A stretch of 64,000 bases of DNA from Cannabis sativa (Eukaryota; Streptophyta; Magnoliopsida; Rosales; Cannabaceae): assembly GCF_029168945.1 (NCBI RefSeq), contig NC_083604.1:75532211-75596210 (forward strand). The letters are read 5' to 3'. The notes beneath the pieces are model-generated. The model saw only the letters and a program-made list of their open reading frames with translations, made no database searches and was not told the origin of the DNA. The position numbers and the translations under genes were made by a program. This document shows, one piece after another, positions 36,501-49,499 of the stretch (position 1 is the first letter of the stretch; the number at the start of each line of letters is the position of its first letter).

Positions 36501-38092
36501 GAATAGCTTTAACCTGCAACATTCGAAGCTCTACTTTTGTAATTTCCCGGCCATTTATGAAAACTTGAGTGTTTCCATTGCTTGCATCTGGTAGAATTGG
36601 ACCTCCAACATTAAGATGTGGACTAATTATTTTCGAAGGCTTCTGTCCCTCCTGTTAAAATCATCCAAAAATAAAAAATTAATTAAGTAATGGAACAAAC
36701 TTTGGGCAACAGAAGTAATAAATTCCTCAAAAGCACCATATTCACCTTTCCCCAAAGACCAGAAACTTTATCATACCAATAGTTTCCTGGTTTCAACTTC
36801 TTTGGTGGATTTTGACAGGTTTGCAGTAAAACCAGCTCCTCGTGACAAAGAGGTTTACCATTCACACAAACATACTCGGGTGGTAGCTGATTTGCTTCAC
36901 AAAACTTCTCAGCTTTCATTATCTGCCTAACCTCCAAATCATTCAGAAGTCTTTTAAGCATCCGAGAGCACTTTCCCAAATTCCCTCTCTTTGATTCTTC
37001 TATGGAATACCCAATACAAGTAACACATTTCCGACCCTCTGGCATTGATCCCATAGCTCTAAGTACACAGCTACTACAATACTTTGAATCACAAACAATG
37101 CAGACCTCCTTTTCCGTAAATCGATTTCCCTTGAAGCATCTATAACAAGACCCTTTCTTTCCCTTAGTTAAAGGTTCTCTCCTGGCTGGAACAACATTAG
37201 GTTCTTCCTTGCTAAATTCTTCATCAACAGCATCATCATCATCAGATTCAATATCGCGAAATGTCACCACTTGAGGCCGTCTTCCATCAGAACTCGAAAC
37301 GTTATTACAATCCGCAGCCTTTATGGAAGAAACCCGAGAAGACGGGTAATCCAAACTCAATACTGATTCAGATGAGGCCCAATCCGGTTGATTTAAATCA
37401 TTCATGTCTAAACTCTCCCCTCTACCAATGGAAGCCCTCAAAGCTCTAGAACTACCTCGCGATTTATCAAAACTATCCGAAAAATCTATGGTGCTGGAGC
37501 TCCCAGCGCCAGCTAACAAATCCTGAGAGTGGCCATGACTAATGGAAGAGGAACCAATTACTCCCATCGACCTATTAGCCCCGTCTGACAATTCCCCAGA
37601 CCCAAAATGCCCATTAGAAAAATCCAAAGCACCTGAACTACTCAACTCACCTGACATAACGCAACCACCGTCATCACGATTCTCTGTAGCTCTCTCCTCG
37701 AATCCATTAACAGAATTCGGAGAAACTGTAGAACCCAATTCCAACTCTTTAGACGAAGCCGAATCGCCGGCATCCTCTTCCCCTCCACTACGCTCGAAAG
37801 CGATCACAGAAGTAGGAGAAACCGTAGTTTTAGAAGAACCTAACTGTTCAAGCTCTTTCGAAAAGGGCTTCCTCAAAGAAGTCGGAGCCAATACCGGTTG
37901 AACCACAGGCAAGGATAAAGTATCAGACAAAGGTACCTGCGAAACCACAGCCGCCACAGGAATCCGCTCAACGTTGATAGGAACGGCTCGAGGAATATCA
38001 TAGTTCACCGGAGGACCGTGATACTCGACAGCGAACGAGTACTGAATCCCATCTCCACTATTTCCGGAAACTGCCATTTCCTCAGGTGGCAT
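33570..38092 (-). CDS. XLG1: Extra-large G protein alpha-like subunit, XLG1-type
   Basis: A plant-specific G-alpha-like protein that pairs with G-beta/gamma dimers in defence and development signalling. Eight exons join in frame to 982 aa: 36746-38092, 36514-36651, 36314-36418, 36020-36205, 35663-35843, 35256-35497, 34491-34648 and 33570-34161. The N-terminus has the XLG1-like [20 protein letters not shown] segment, then a long Ser-rich region and a Cys-rich domain near 315-360 ([21 protein letters not shown]). The G domain has a P-loop of GYNGSGTST (about 581-589) in place of GAGESGKST, as is usual for XLGs, and NKFD at 863-866 for guanine recognition. The ATG at 38092 is chosen because the frame opens further upstream only at a TTG. 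Similarity to XLG1 rather than XLG2/3 is from the N-terminal motif. Confidence 0.9.
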
Positions 38093-39390
38093 TCTCTCTC
38101 TCCTTGTTGAGACCAGATTAACAAACAAAACAAACCCTAGAAATGAAAACCAAACAAACCCTAGCTAAATCCGATACCTAATAATAACGACCAGTACACA
38201 GAAAACCGTACCATCTAAGTTGGAGCAGTAATCATAACCACCACCACCATAGTAGAAAAAAGAAAGATCCAAAACGAAACAATAGGATTGGCCAAAAAAA
38301 TCTTAAGCTAACTACTCAAAAGCAAAATCAATCTAAGAAGAAGAAGGAAAAACAAAAGCTGGCGAATTTTAAAACAGAGTTAAAGAGATTCGAGGAATTG
38401 AAAAATCGAGAATGGCCAAAAACAAAATTATTCAGTGGAAAATGAGGGAGTGGATTTTGAAATTTCAGGAAAGACGTGTATTGGGAGAATCCAAAAGCTA
38501 CAGAAAGAGAGAGAAAGGAACAAGAGTTTTGGTGTTTGGACAGAAAGAAAATGTGTTGGGAAAGTGTTGGAGATTGAAGAAAAAGACAATAACACATTAA
38601 AAAAAATTATTTAATTAAAAAATATATATATAAAGCAGCTGTGTTTGGATTGGAATCTTTTTTACACACTTTATATTTTTTCACCAAATAATTTTTATTT
38701 TTATTTTTCTTTTTTTCTTTTTTTGGATGGTTGTTGGAAAAAAAGATGATAGAGTGGGACCATAACGAGATATGTGGGGTCCATTTAGGGGTAGTTTTGT
38801 CTTTTCATACGGAGATAACGGTATCAGGCAAAACAACACATGGGCTTTGCTGCTGAAAAATAGTTCTGACCGCATGTGAGCCATATTTTAGTTTCCATGA
38901 TCTTCATTTTGTTTAACTTATATCTTGGATTAACCAATGAATTGTCTCTACGTGGAATCTGATTCCACTTGGTTTGGGCAATTATCGTCTGTGGAGTCGT
39001 GTTTTCTCGTTAATGTGAAGACTCAGAAACTGGGATTCCCTTTCATTTCATGTATGCATTCGTGTACTGTGTAGTGTGTACTATGTACTATGTACCCTTC
39101 TTCCTTCACTATAATTCCCTAGCTGTAGTTTAGAATAAAAACGACATGTCGTTTTGTTTGAAGAATAAGCTAAGCAATTTTTCTTTCTTTGGTGAAAATA
39201 GGTAATTATCAACTAAAAAGTGAAATCATAATTAAACGTGGTGGTTGTGAAACATCAATATTCAAAAAAGTGACGGACCTGACCTCATAGATGAAAGAAG
39301 AAATGGATACAAGAGACTAAATAAATGGTTTGTTGTTGTTTAGAATATAAAAGATAAGTAGTTTTGTTAGTAATAATGGTAATAAATTAA
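38093..39390. other. XLG1 leader/promoter and intergenic spacer
   Basis: ACAAACAAAACAAACCCTAG directly upstream of the start codon looks like leader sequence. 38390-38580 is A/G-rich. GTGTAGTGTGTACTATGTAC near 39070 is a short imperfect repeat. No gene is seen. Confidence 0.45.
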
Positions 39391-40366
39391 GGGAAATTTG
39401 TTAAAAATACTTAAAAATTTAGATTATTCTTTTAATATATCACCTTTAAATAAATATTTTAAATATTCTCTAAACACCCTAAAGTCCCAAAATTACCCTT
39501 ACAATTCAAAAGCTATCTTCTCCCACTCTCTCTGTCTAACTTCCCACCTCTCTCTCTCTCTGTTATTCCCATCCAGCGCCAAACCTTTCAAGCCCCGACT
39601 GTCACGAGCTCCGACCGACCAAGACGACCCACGACCGAGAAGACCCATGACGACTCGCGACGACCCACGAGAAGTACCCAAGACAACCCACAACCACCGC
39701 ATTTTTTGTTTCTGGTTTCTGACCCATTTAGCGCTTGTTTTCTGCATTTTTTTTTCTGGTTTTTGACGATGTCGCGAAACATCGCTAGATGTCGCGAAAT
39801 CTTGAAACATCTCTAAATGTCTCCAATTCACAACAATGCTTGTTTTTTGCATTTTTTTTCTTCTGATTTTTGACGATGTCGCGAAACATCGCTAGATGTC
39901 GCGAAACATCGCGAATCATGAAAACATCTTTAAATGTCTCCAATTCACAACATCGCGAACATCATCGCGAAACATCGCGAACATCATCGCGAAACATCGC
40001 TAAATATCGCAAATCATCACTAAACTTCATCCCTGACTTCAGATTTGTTCTATGATTGCAAATACATTGTTAAATATCGCACAAAATTGGTAAACTAGAA
40101 GAAAAAAACGCAAAAAACGAGAGAAATTTTGTTGAAATGTAAAGTGACCAAACAACACTAGCTCCGGTGATGGGTCGTCCGACTGGTAGAGTGTGTGTGT
40201 GGTGTGAGTATCCTAGAGAGAGTGAGAGAGATGGATGTTTGGTTTTTATTTGTTTAGGGGTAAAATTGGATGAGAAAAATGGTGTAAGTATTTTTGCATA
40301 ATGCAAAATATGCTAGCATATTTTTAGTGGATAAATTAATTTTAAGCATATAATATCAAATTTTCC
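39391..40366. mobile_element. TIR element with GGGAAATTTG ends and gene-like interior
   Basis: The left end GGGAAATTTGTTA and the reverse complement of the right end, GGAAAATTTGATAT, form the inverted repeat; the perfect 8-bp duplication TAAATTAA flanks it (39383-39390 and 40367-40374). The interior at 39480-39720 is GC-richer, with CT-rich leader-like sequence and ACGACCCACGA repeats, and 39730-40030 is a minisatellite. No transposase is present. It shares end sequence with 26772-27895. Confidence 0.7.
39730..40030. repeat. 107-bp duplication and TCGCGAAACATCGC minisatellite
   Basis: A unit of 107 bp containing GACGATGTCGCGAAACATCG occurs at 39765 and again at 39872. It is followed by short repeats of CATCGCGAAACATCGCGAA up to about 40015. 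The CG-containing motif is distinctive in this AT-rich window. Confidence 0.8.
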
Positions 40367-40374
40367 TAAATTAA

Positions 40375-40738
40375 AGGGTGTTTCTATGGTTAAAAGGGTG
40401 CACCAATGTACCATGTTAGTGTATTTCAAAAAAAAAATGTACCATGTTAGTGTTTTCCATATTAAAAACTAAATTTACACTTAATATGAGTTTTAATTTT
40501 TTTTCTTAAGTAGCTTTTAAGTTTGATTATTTTTTATTGTATTTTTTGCTTTTTAATTATTTTAATGTATTTGTTATGCAACATATATCTAAATTTAAAT
40601 TTTAAAACCTATATTTAATATTTAGATAAATTACTCACTAAAGACCATTCATCAAAAAATTGATTTTTTCATCAATTTTTTTTTTCAAGAAATAGATTTT
40701 TTTTCGCTAAGAAACTAGTTTTAATTATATATTAGTAA
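40375..40738. other. AT-rich spacer with AAGAAACTAGTTTT repeats
   Basis: Contains ATGTACCATGTTAGTG twice near 40408 and 40438, and weak repeats of the type CATCAAGAAACTGGTTTC, which recur near 41370-41430 and 63930-63970. No gene is seen. Confidence 0.4.
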
Positions 40739-41295
40739 ATTTATATTATCATATATAAGATGAATGGACTACTTCTTTCATAGTTAATTGGTTTTGAGAT
40801 GGAACCTCATGCACTTTAGTCACTTTCATTATGAATTCTAACATTGTATTAGAGCTGTTAGCGATCCGTTGTGAGCCCAAAATATTACTGATCCAAAAAG
40901 GTGAGCCATAAAAGGAACTACTTGTCATCTATTGTGAGCCTAAAGTATCGTCGTTCTAAAAAGACGAGCCAAACTTAAAACTTATGTTGTCTCTCCTTTA
41001 GCCTCCATTTAGGACATTTCGGTCAATGTGTGCCAGATTCTAGTATTAGGGTCTTTGACATGTTTCAAAATTTACAAATTTCTAAATTTCTTGATTTCGC
41101 CTTGTGTGATTCTTTCAAATGTCATGTTCGGCTTTGTGTTCTCTCAAAGGTCGTTCGTTAACCCACACTTTCCAAGCCCAAAAGTGAGGATGTTGTATTA
41201 CCATATATAAGATGAATGTGAAACTCTTCCCATAGCCAATTAGTTTTGAGATAGAACCGCATGCACCTTAGTCACTTTCATTCTAAATTCTAACA
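40739..41295 (+). mobile_element. TRIM-like element with about 105-bp direct terminal repeats
   Basis: The segments 40739-40843 and 41191-41295 are direct repeats (shared ATATATAAGATGAATG, AGTCACTTTCATT and AATTCTAACA). The left copy is followed by TTGTATTAGAGC, close to the tRNA-Met primer site TGGTATCAGAGC, and the right copy starts TGTTGTATTACC after the purine-rich CAAAAGTGAGGA. About 557 bp in total, noncoding. The left end is eroded and no clear target duplication was found. Confidence 0.6.
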
Positions 41296-43792
41296 ATTTA
41301 TAAATGAGTTTTTAAGTTTCTACCCATCCGGTAACGATCAGTCAGAGCGAAACTCACCAAAAATCCTTTATAAAGAAATTGGTTTCTTCATCAAGAAACT
41401 GGTTTTTTTATAAAGAAACTTATTCTTCAGGAAACTGATTTTGATTATATAGAAGTAAAATTTATATATGAGTTTATAAGTTTTTTATAGTATTACTTCT
41501 TATCTATGATGATTTATCTTGTATTTTAAAGGGATAAATCATCATATTTAGTGTAATTAAGTTTTGGGTTTAGCGGTTTGTAAATTTTATTAGACGGGTT
41601 ACAATTAGATATTTGCAACTCAATAATTATATTGGACTGGTAAAAATACACAATAACTCGATCAAGCTAATCGATATACACCCCTAATGCATGTAACGAT
41701 GTTACAATCTTTATGTTTACCTTTATAAGGTTATCCTTAAAAATATAGCGTGAATGGACAATATTGTAGTATAGTGTGTCAAAAAGAGCAGGTGTACAAA
41801 CATTTACAACTCCATTCATCACTAATTAAGTTTAAGATGAAATGTGGAGATTCTTATAATGGTGTTATGAAAATTTTAGTATGCAAGTCCACGCATTGTT
41901 TATAAGTAATAAACTCACAAAAGTGAAATTGATCCCACAAGGACTATAGTTAATTACCAAACAATTAAATTCTTAAATTCTATTTGGTGATAATAATAAT
42001 TATGAAAAGGAGTTTAAAATTTATTGAAAAAGAAAATAAAAATAAATTAAAGTGCAATTTAACAATGATTAAAGCTTAAGGTGATTAATTTTAATTGAAT
42101 CTGTTTTATATGGTTTAGTATAATTCAATTCTCAAATTTTAATTTTCACGTGATAACAGATTTACTAAAGAAACTTATATTCGGGCTAGGACATTGGAGA
42201 TATTAAGCATAAAAATCCTAAATGCTACACAAACCATATAGGTACTCTTGTCCTATATCGAAATCTATGTCTATTTCACTATAGCATAATCAATACTCAC
42301 TTTTCAGATTTCGTATTGATATCATAAATAGTTAATTGATGACCATGCAATTTAAAGAAATTAGGTACGAATCAAAATAGATACACAAATTAAATTAGGA
42401 AAAAATTGAGTCACGTTGAACTAAAATAAAGTGTCAAACATTCTCTATTAATAACCCTAATTGAAAGTCTAACTACCCATATTCATTGTAAATAATTGAC
42501 AACAATTGATTAAGAACATAAGCAAACAAAGGAAAAGAAAGAACTCTTCGAATGATAATTGATGAAAGTATCTAGAGCCGCTTCTCGCTTCCAGTTCATC
42601 TCTAATAGTTGTCACTTTGAAAAGTGCAAAAGTGGTCTTTAATATAGCTTTTCAATAGGGCTTGAACCCTAACACTCGTCAATTAAAGCAGGCGGAACGT
42701 GACACTGCAAGAGCATGTCACGACCTGTGCCTTCTAAACACGCACAAGGAATCGCAATTTTTATGAGGTGGGCCGGGATTCGCTACCTCAGTGTCGCGAC
42801 CCTTGAAGCTTCAAATTAGGCAGTGAGAAACCCAGGATCCAATCCCTTGACATTGAATGCCAATGTTAAGGTTTGCCTATGGACTTTTGAATCTCGACCT
42901 TTCTATTAAATTTTTGTCTTTTAGCGTCTTGACATTTAATTTTTATGTCGTAGCGTGATACACATTTTTTACTGCAAACGTACACTGTTGTTATTTCAAA
43001 TTGTAATTATAAAAAGATTGTCGAACCCACAAGAATTGATTATTAAGTTTCACTAATTATTATATTTTTAGTTTATGCTTTAATTAAACAGTTAAAAGTG
43101 AATAATGATTTAGAACGAAATAATAAAATAATTGAAAAGTAAACAGAATAACAATAGTTTATGCTGTGCATGAATCCTGATATCACCACGTGCTAAAATT
43201 ATATTTTTTCTCCGTTTTATCTTTTTTTTAGGAGCGGCGCTATACAAACAATTTTTTGTCGCTCTTTTACTGCTTCGACATTGCTCAATAAATCATGCAT
43301 AATTTTCACGTTCGGACTTCAAATGAGATGATTTAACATGTTTTGAAAAGCTGAGAACGAGTTTTATCATTTTGGGTTTCATAAGCTCTTCGAGAAAATG
43401 AAAACAATGTCAAGAATTAGCTCAAAGGTCTCAATCCATCATCAAATTGTCTTTTAATCACAAATCTACACACTTAGAGAAAACACATCAAATTTATACA
43501 AAACTTAAAAAAAAAAATCAATATTGTGCTTTAGCGACAAGATTTTACTTAATTCATCATTTTTCCACATTTTTCACGAATTTATTCTATTCTACTAAAT
43601 TTGAAAAATATTAACACCTAAAAGCGTAAAATTGCAGAAAATTCTTTAAAAAGACTAAAAAAAACTACTTTAAAAAATATAACAATATCCTAACAAATGG
43701 TATCACCAGTCATATTTCTTGCAAACATTTGATCAACCTAACCTAAATAGTATGTCAAATAGTTTTGAGATTGAACCCTATAAATTTTGTTA
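41296..43792. repeat. degenerate repetitive DNA, possibly old retrotransposon remnants
   Basis: No intact gene. Two stretches near 41930-42060 and 43020-43150 share the arrangement GA(T/A)CCCACAAG followed by TTAATT-rich sequence and AACAATTAAA..., as seen in decayed flanks of plant LTR elements. 42660-42850 is GC-richer, with GTGTCGCGACCC and GTCACGACCTG. No boundaries could be assigned. Confidence 0.35.
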
Positions 43793-44139
43793 GGGTAAAT
43801 ACTATTTTATATTATGTGTTTTGTAAAAGTTATTGACTGAACCCTCTATTTTGTTATATAATAATTCTGACTCAGTATTTTCTAAATTGTACAAAATAGA
43901 CCATGAACTCAATTTTCGTAAATTAATTTTTTAATATAACCAACCTGAAGCCAGTTTACAGCACAAACAGTTGTAAAAAAATGTAATTAGTTGTCATAAT
44001 ACCTCTAAGTTAGGCTATTAAAATTCTCAAGCCTATTTTGTATCATTTTAAAAAATAGAGTCAAAATTGTCATTTAACAAAAAAACGAGTCGGTAACTTT
44101 TGTAAAGCAAAAAATTTAAATATGATATTTAATATTTGG
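43793..44139. mobile_element. possible MULE-type MITE with long imperfect arms
   Basis: The left arm GGGTAAATACTATTTTATAT continues to TTTTGTAAAAGTTATTGACT. The right arm, read in reverse complement, gives AAATATTAAATATCATATTT continuing to TTTACAAAAGTTACCGACT. The arms pair over about 50 bp with mismatches. The right terminus is eroded and no flanking duplication was identified. Confidence 0.45.
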
Positions 44140-45396
44140 TAAATAGTTTTAAGATGGAACAAGTAATTCTTGTTTGGTGATATTTGGTAGGTGGGACATC
44201 AAATTTGATTTTTGTATATTCATTTGAATGTGGCCAAATTGGTGGTGGTGGAGGAGGTGGTAGTGGTGGGTACAAATAAAAGACTAAAAAGTGGTAAAGG
44301 AGACTCCTTCTGTCACAACTTTGTGTGTGCATCGATCCCTATCAATTTTTGTGGGAGGAAGTGGGTCCCTTCACTCACCCCATGGAAATGGAATGGATAT
44401 GGATTTGTTCTCATTGAGAATTAATGGAGGCATCAACTACATGGGCTAACTAATATGGAATGTTCAATTTTAATTAAGCTCTTTAATTTTTTTTTCTTAG
44501 AAAAAAAAATATATGATTTTTTTTTTAATTATTATTATAAACATGTCTATTAATAATTAGATGAATATTATTATTGTTGTTGTTTCACAAAGCAGCCATC
44601 TTCTACTATACATGCACATGCTTTTTCCCTACTACAACCTTTTAAATAAATTTTTTTGAGTTTTTAATATAATTTTTTTTTTAATAATGCATTTCTTCTT
44701 ATCTTACTTTTCTCTTTATAATAATGTTGTTTAATTTTATTTTTTTTTTATTTTAAATATTTATGTTTTATGATATTTTAATTCTTTGTATCTACAAACT
44801 ATATATTATTTTACAATGAATGAATGTCCCATCCATATGAAATTACATTTTTAACATAAATAACTTATTCTAAACCAGTGTGATATAGACATATTATGAT
44901 GGAGTTTTTTTAATGTAGATATTAAATATAATTTGACAAGTTCTTTAAATAGATTATCAAAAAGTAATTAAAAAGAAGATTTTTGCTTCTTATAAAATCT
45001 TATATGATAAGAATACAAGTCAAAGTTTTATTTTTTTAAAATTAATATATTTAGGCTCTACACGTTGTAAATTCCCTAACTTTAGCATTAATTTTGTTTA
45101 ATTTATGATTATCTTAATGCACATATATAATTCATATAAAAAGGAAAAAAACATTAGATATCAACAAACATATCAATTAAATAAACATACATTTATTATG
45201 TATAACCAATTTAAATGTCTATTAATTCATTTCAAAATAAACTAGTTTGATATATGAAGAAAGACAAAGAGCATGCAAATAAATACATCCTTTATTTTAT
45301 GAATTTGTCTATAACATGTTACATAATTGATGACTTTACTTTATATAATTATGTTGTAGTCATCCATATATTTATTTCCCACTCAAAATTGGTGAC
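44140..45396. other. AT-rich spacer left of the Copia element
   Basis: Contains a GGTGGTGGTGGAGGAGGTGG run at 44240-44268. Otherwise long A/T-rich sequence; no gene is seen. Confidence 0.45.
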
Positions 45397-45401
45397 AAAT
45401 T

Positions 45402-45919
45402 TGTTAGAAATTTATATATATAAACTGAAATGTATATGTTTAAGTATTAAGTGCGGAATTAATCAAACATATATACACTATGAATAAGGATCGAAATACC
45501 TCCAGCCATTGAATCTTGAACTTCAAACCCACATAAGCTTTGATCTGCAAAGGAAATTGACTACCATGGGTAATCGGGCTTCCTCGCTCTCTCAACTCTC
45601 TTTAGATGGAATTTGCTGTTATGAACAGAATGAGTGAGGAGCTCGGGGACCGAGACCCTATATTTATAGGTGAGATACTCCATCAGTATCTGCGCCACAT
45701 TAATTGTCAGAATATTTTGACAATTAATTCAGGAAATCAAATCACGTAATGAATATAGAAATCTGACCATATATAGAATATTACGTAATTGATTTTGTCC
45801 AGATTCAATAAATATAAAATATTCATTTATCAGAAAATCAATTATTTATTTATTTCCTTAAATAGAAATTTATTTCTTTATATAGAAATAGATTTCCTTA
45901 AATAAATAATATTCTTACA
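45402..45919 (-). repeat. 3' LTR of the Copia element
   Basis: 518-bp LTR at the left edge of the element (downstream end on the minus strand). It is followed by TTCTCCCACTT, the complement of the polypurine tract. Confidence 0.95.
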
Positions 45920-47093
45920 TTCTCCCACTTGGTCAGCATTTAGACTAAAACATTCAAACCCAAACGTTCCTCATTATATAATAAACATACGAATCATAGC
46001 GACATGTCCTCATTATAAGTCGAGTATTATCTTCCATGTATTACGATATATTTATTATATAACAATGTACTTTATGTGGCAATGTACTTAAGTGAATAAA
46101 CCCTAACCCTTATGTTTATTCAGGTCCTCTTACGATAATTTTCTCAGATGAAATTAAGGTGCACATAAATATGAGAAAATATCGAAATTAGAGTTTCATT
46201 AAATAATTTTTGGTTGTACAAATAAAAAAACTGCATATGGGTTAACTGAATCCCATCTTTACTTTATGATCCTTGAATTTGTGTTGCGGCATGCCTTTAG
46301 TCAAGGATCTATGCGATGACCCAATTCAGTTTGCGTGATTAATGACCACTTATCACGCCTTTTTATGGCTAAATACTTAATGTCGATATGCTAGCTTCGA
46401 CCAGTACTCTTAGAGTTATTAGCCATAAATATTGTAGCTGAATTTATCGCAAAATTTTCTTAATGGCCTAATGAAACTGTAATTCTGAACTCTAGGCCTA
46501 CTATGAAACTCTATAATACATCATACGAGATGTATCCTCAAAACAATAAATGAATCTGACTTCTATAGTGAAATAACAATCAAGATTCTCTACAATATAA
46601 CTTACTGGTAATCTTAAGGACGTAATAAAATATTGATTTACGTTAATAAATACAACCAGTGAAGTATGTTAGAATCTAATTGGTTAACTATATTTCCAGA
46701 TGGTCAATTCATCTTAAAATATGTATGAATATAATTTTTAGTATCTTAAAGATACCTCATCACTTTGTATGAAAAATAAAGTGGTCTTAACTTTAGTTAT
46801 TCTGATACTACTTAACGATCCTGAAACAAATGTAATGCAAAGTCTTATTCGTACTCTTAGGCATACATTAGGCTTCTAAAATAGAAGCAAATGAATGTTC
46901 TTAATTTATTCTCACTCCAGCATCATTTTTCGTATGCTTTGGTTCGAGTTGAATTTATCACACTTAAAGATAAAAGTTATATCAGATGAATAATACATAA
47001 TTTTATTTAATCAGAGATGCTGTGGCTACTCTCTAATTAATTAAAAATATATATATTATTTATATTCCTTATCTCAAAATAATAATTTGAGAT

Positions 47094-47280
47094 ATGAATT
47101 ATTTCAACTTATATAGAAAACTTTTATCATCATTTGCAAGTAACATATTGTCTACGTATAAAACAAATATTACTCCCACTAACCTTCTGGTATATAATTA
47201 TTTCCATAATTCTCTTTTCAAACCTAAAGGAAAAGATGATATAATACCAATTTGTGAAATGTTTGTTTTAATCTATAGGT
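47094..47280 (-). pseudogene. decayed Copia reverse transcriptase fragment
   Basis: On the minus strand, the stretch encodes QWYY-like and FEKRIM...IIYQKVSGSN in one frame and VLYVDNMLLA(N)DDKSFLYKLK in another, which together match the catalytic palm region of Copia reverse transcriptases. At least one frameshift separates the two halves, and the second catalytic Asp of YVDD is Asn. It cannot produce an active enzyme. Confidence 0.8.
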
Positions 47281-49499
47281 AGACATCTTAAGCTTGCATA
47301 TGTTCACCACTATTAGAGAAAAATCTTTATGGCATTTCGTATACCTTCTTCTCTAGTTCACTGTTTGGAATTGATTAATGAATTGAAACAAGCAACAAAT
47401 GCCAAGGTCTATAATAGAATCTTTTATAAAAACAAGTGAGAATGTAAATCTCATTTGTTATTGATTCTTAGTTCAAAATGAACTTCTTAGCAATGAATAT
47501 TCTTTTATATCTTTATGTTTCTCAATGTTGCCTAATGAATATTATTGGTGGAAAAACCTATGCTTAATTAATGTTCTCCACCCCATTAGACAACTTTACT
47601 AAAGATAAACTTTATTGCTATTTAAGATATTCATTTCTTCATTCATGGCATATTGTACTACAACTTCAATTCTTTATCATTCTATAATTTAATTTATGTC
47701 TCAAATTAATATTGTAGTTGAACTCTTATTGTACAAAATGTAATCACTAGAAAACATTGATCTTACTGTTCTAATAAGTCATCTTAAGGATGGACCAACA
47801 AACTCTTAAAAGAGCAAATGGTTCAATAACATGTTATTTTAGAAATTGTAAGCAATTACTAAATAACATAACTTATTAGAATTTTACCAATGACTTGTAT
47901 ATTATTAATGATTAGTTATGAATTCTCAATAACCATTAATTTTAAGGGTTGTTGTGAATCATAATTAATCTAACACTTGAGGTGGAAGTTTGAGAAAATA
48001 TGAATGATCTTTCTCGGAAACTAGGTTCCTAGATTGATCACTCCCACTGATCAAGTCAATTCTTAATTCCACAATTCTAGTGTTGTGAGATGGATAATAA
48101 AATATGTAACCCTTAAACCTTATAGCTTTTCAAATAAAATATGCTCATTTATTGTTTAGGGCCCAGATCTTTTCTTTGACAATTGTACTCTAACTATACA
48201 TGGGTATTTATAAAATGTGTACATGTCATCAAGTCGGTTTTCAACCTTATCACAACTCAAAATATATTTGAGAAACAACTTTGGTTAGAACACGATTCGA
48301 TATGTACACCCCATTGTTGAGTATCAATAGACAAAGATTTAGGAAAGATTGGAGTTTGCTATGTAGGCTCCACCCCATGTCCAAAAAATGCTTAGTTTCT
48401 TAAATCTGTTACACACTATAATTTAGGTGTACCAAGCATATGTATCGAGCAATGAACCCATGCTTTTAAAGAAACTTTACAAATACACTGGGAGTTTATC
48501 CATACTCACGAATTTTGATGTAGTATTCTCCATTTTATATTTGATCTCACTATCTTAATATGCAAAATGCACCATTTCTCTACTTAAGATTTAAATGTCT
48601 TTGAAACATATAAATCCATACTTTTGTAGAAAAATTATTTATGTGAGTAATCGTTAAAAAAGAGATGCAAAATTTGAGTCCATGTCTTCAAAATTAATTG
48701 ACTTGTATGATTTCTAATATGATAGAATTCTAGTATGCACCGATTTTGACTTGTTGGAATACATATTCTTGATGAAATTCACACAAGTTCTAAATGAAGT
48801 TAGTAAAATCAAGTGTAATGAAGATCCCCACCATTTACTAACATTTATTATATTTATGGAGATATGTTCCATAATTTTTGGTGCTATAATGTAGAAGAAT
48901 TCTTATTAATAACACATTTCTTATTGTCAGATTGAACTTGCATATCTTTATGAGTGACATCATTTGTAGTAAAGACCTCTAAATGTGTCTAAATCAAGTT
49001 TCAATAGAATCTTGGAACATAAAGATCTTTGCCAATTTTAAAACAAAGTCACTACTATATTGCTTGTTCCTTAAACTTCTAAATGTGAGAAGTTATCTTG
49101 TCTGTGGATAAGATTTGCTCACAAGCATCGACTTTCTTAGGTTTATTTGTAAACCTTGCAAGAAATTATGAATGTGGAATAACAATCTAAAATAATCCAC
49201 TATGTGTTAATAATCACATTAACTATATTAGAATGAATTCATACACAATAAATTAAAATTTATTGGTGATAAGAAAGTGTGATTTATTTTTCTTAATTAT
49301 ACAGTAAAAACTGTATATGCTAGATGAAATTATCAGAATAAATTTTGAAAATTTCTACTGTTATGGAAGAAATTTTCTACTAGTATGGAAGAAATTTATG
49401 AATAGTGATGTAATAAAATTACATATATAGTTTTGAGGTTTAAATGAATCATGTTTTTACCAATGAATAAACATGCTTAAATATGAAATCTTATTAAAC

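Noticed and set aside
38093..38128. Longer XLG1 start at 38128
   Set aside because: The codon there is TTG, not ATG. The first ATG in frame is at 38092.
43793..44139. TSD for the long-arm MITE
   Set aside because: No matching 8-10 bp on both sides was found, so it is kept only as a low-confidence element.
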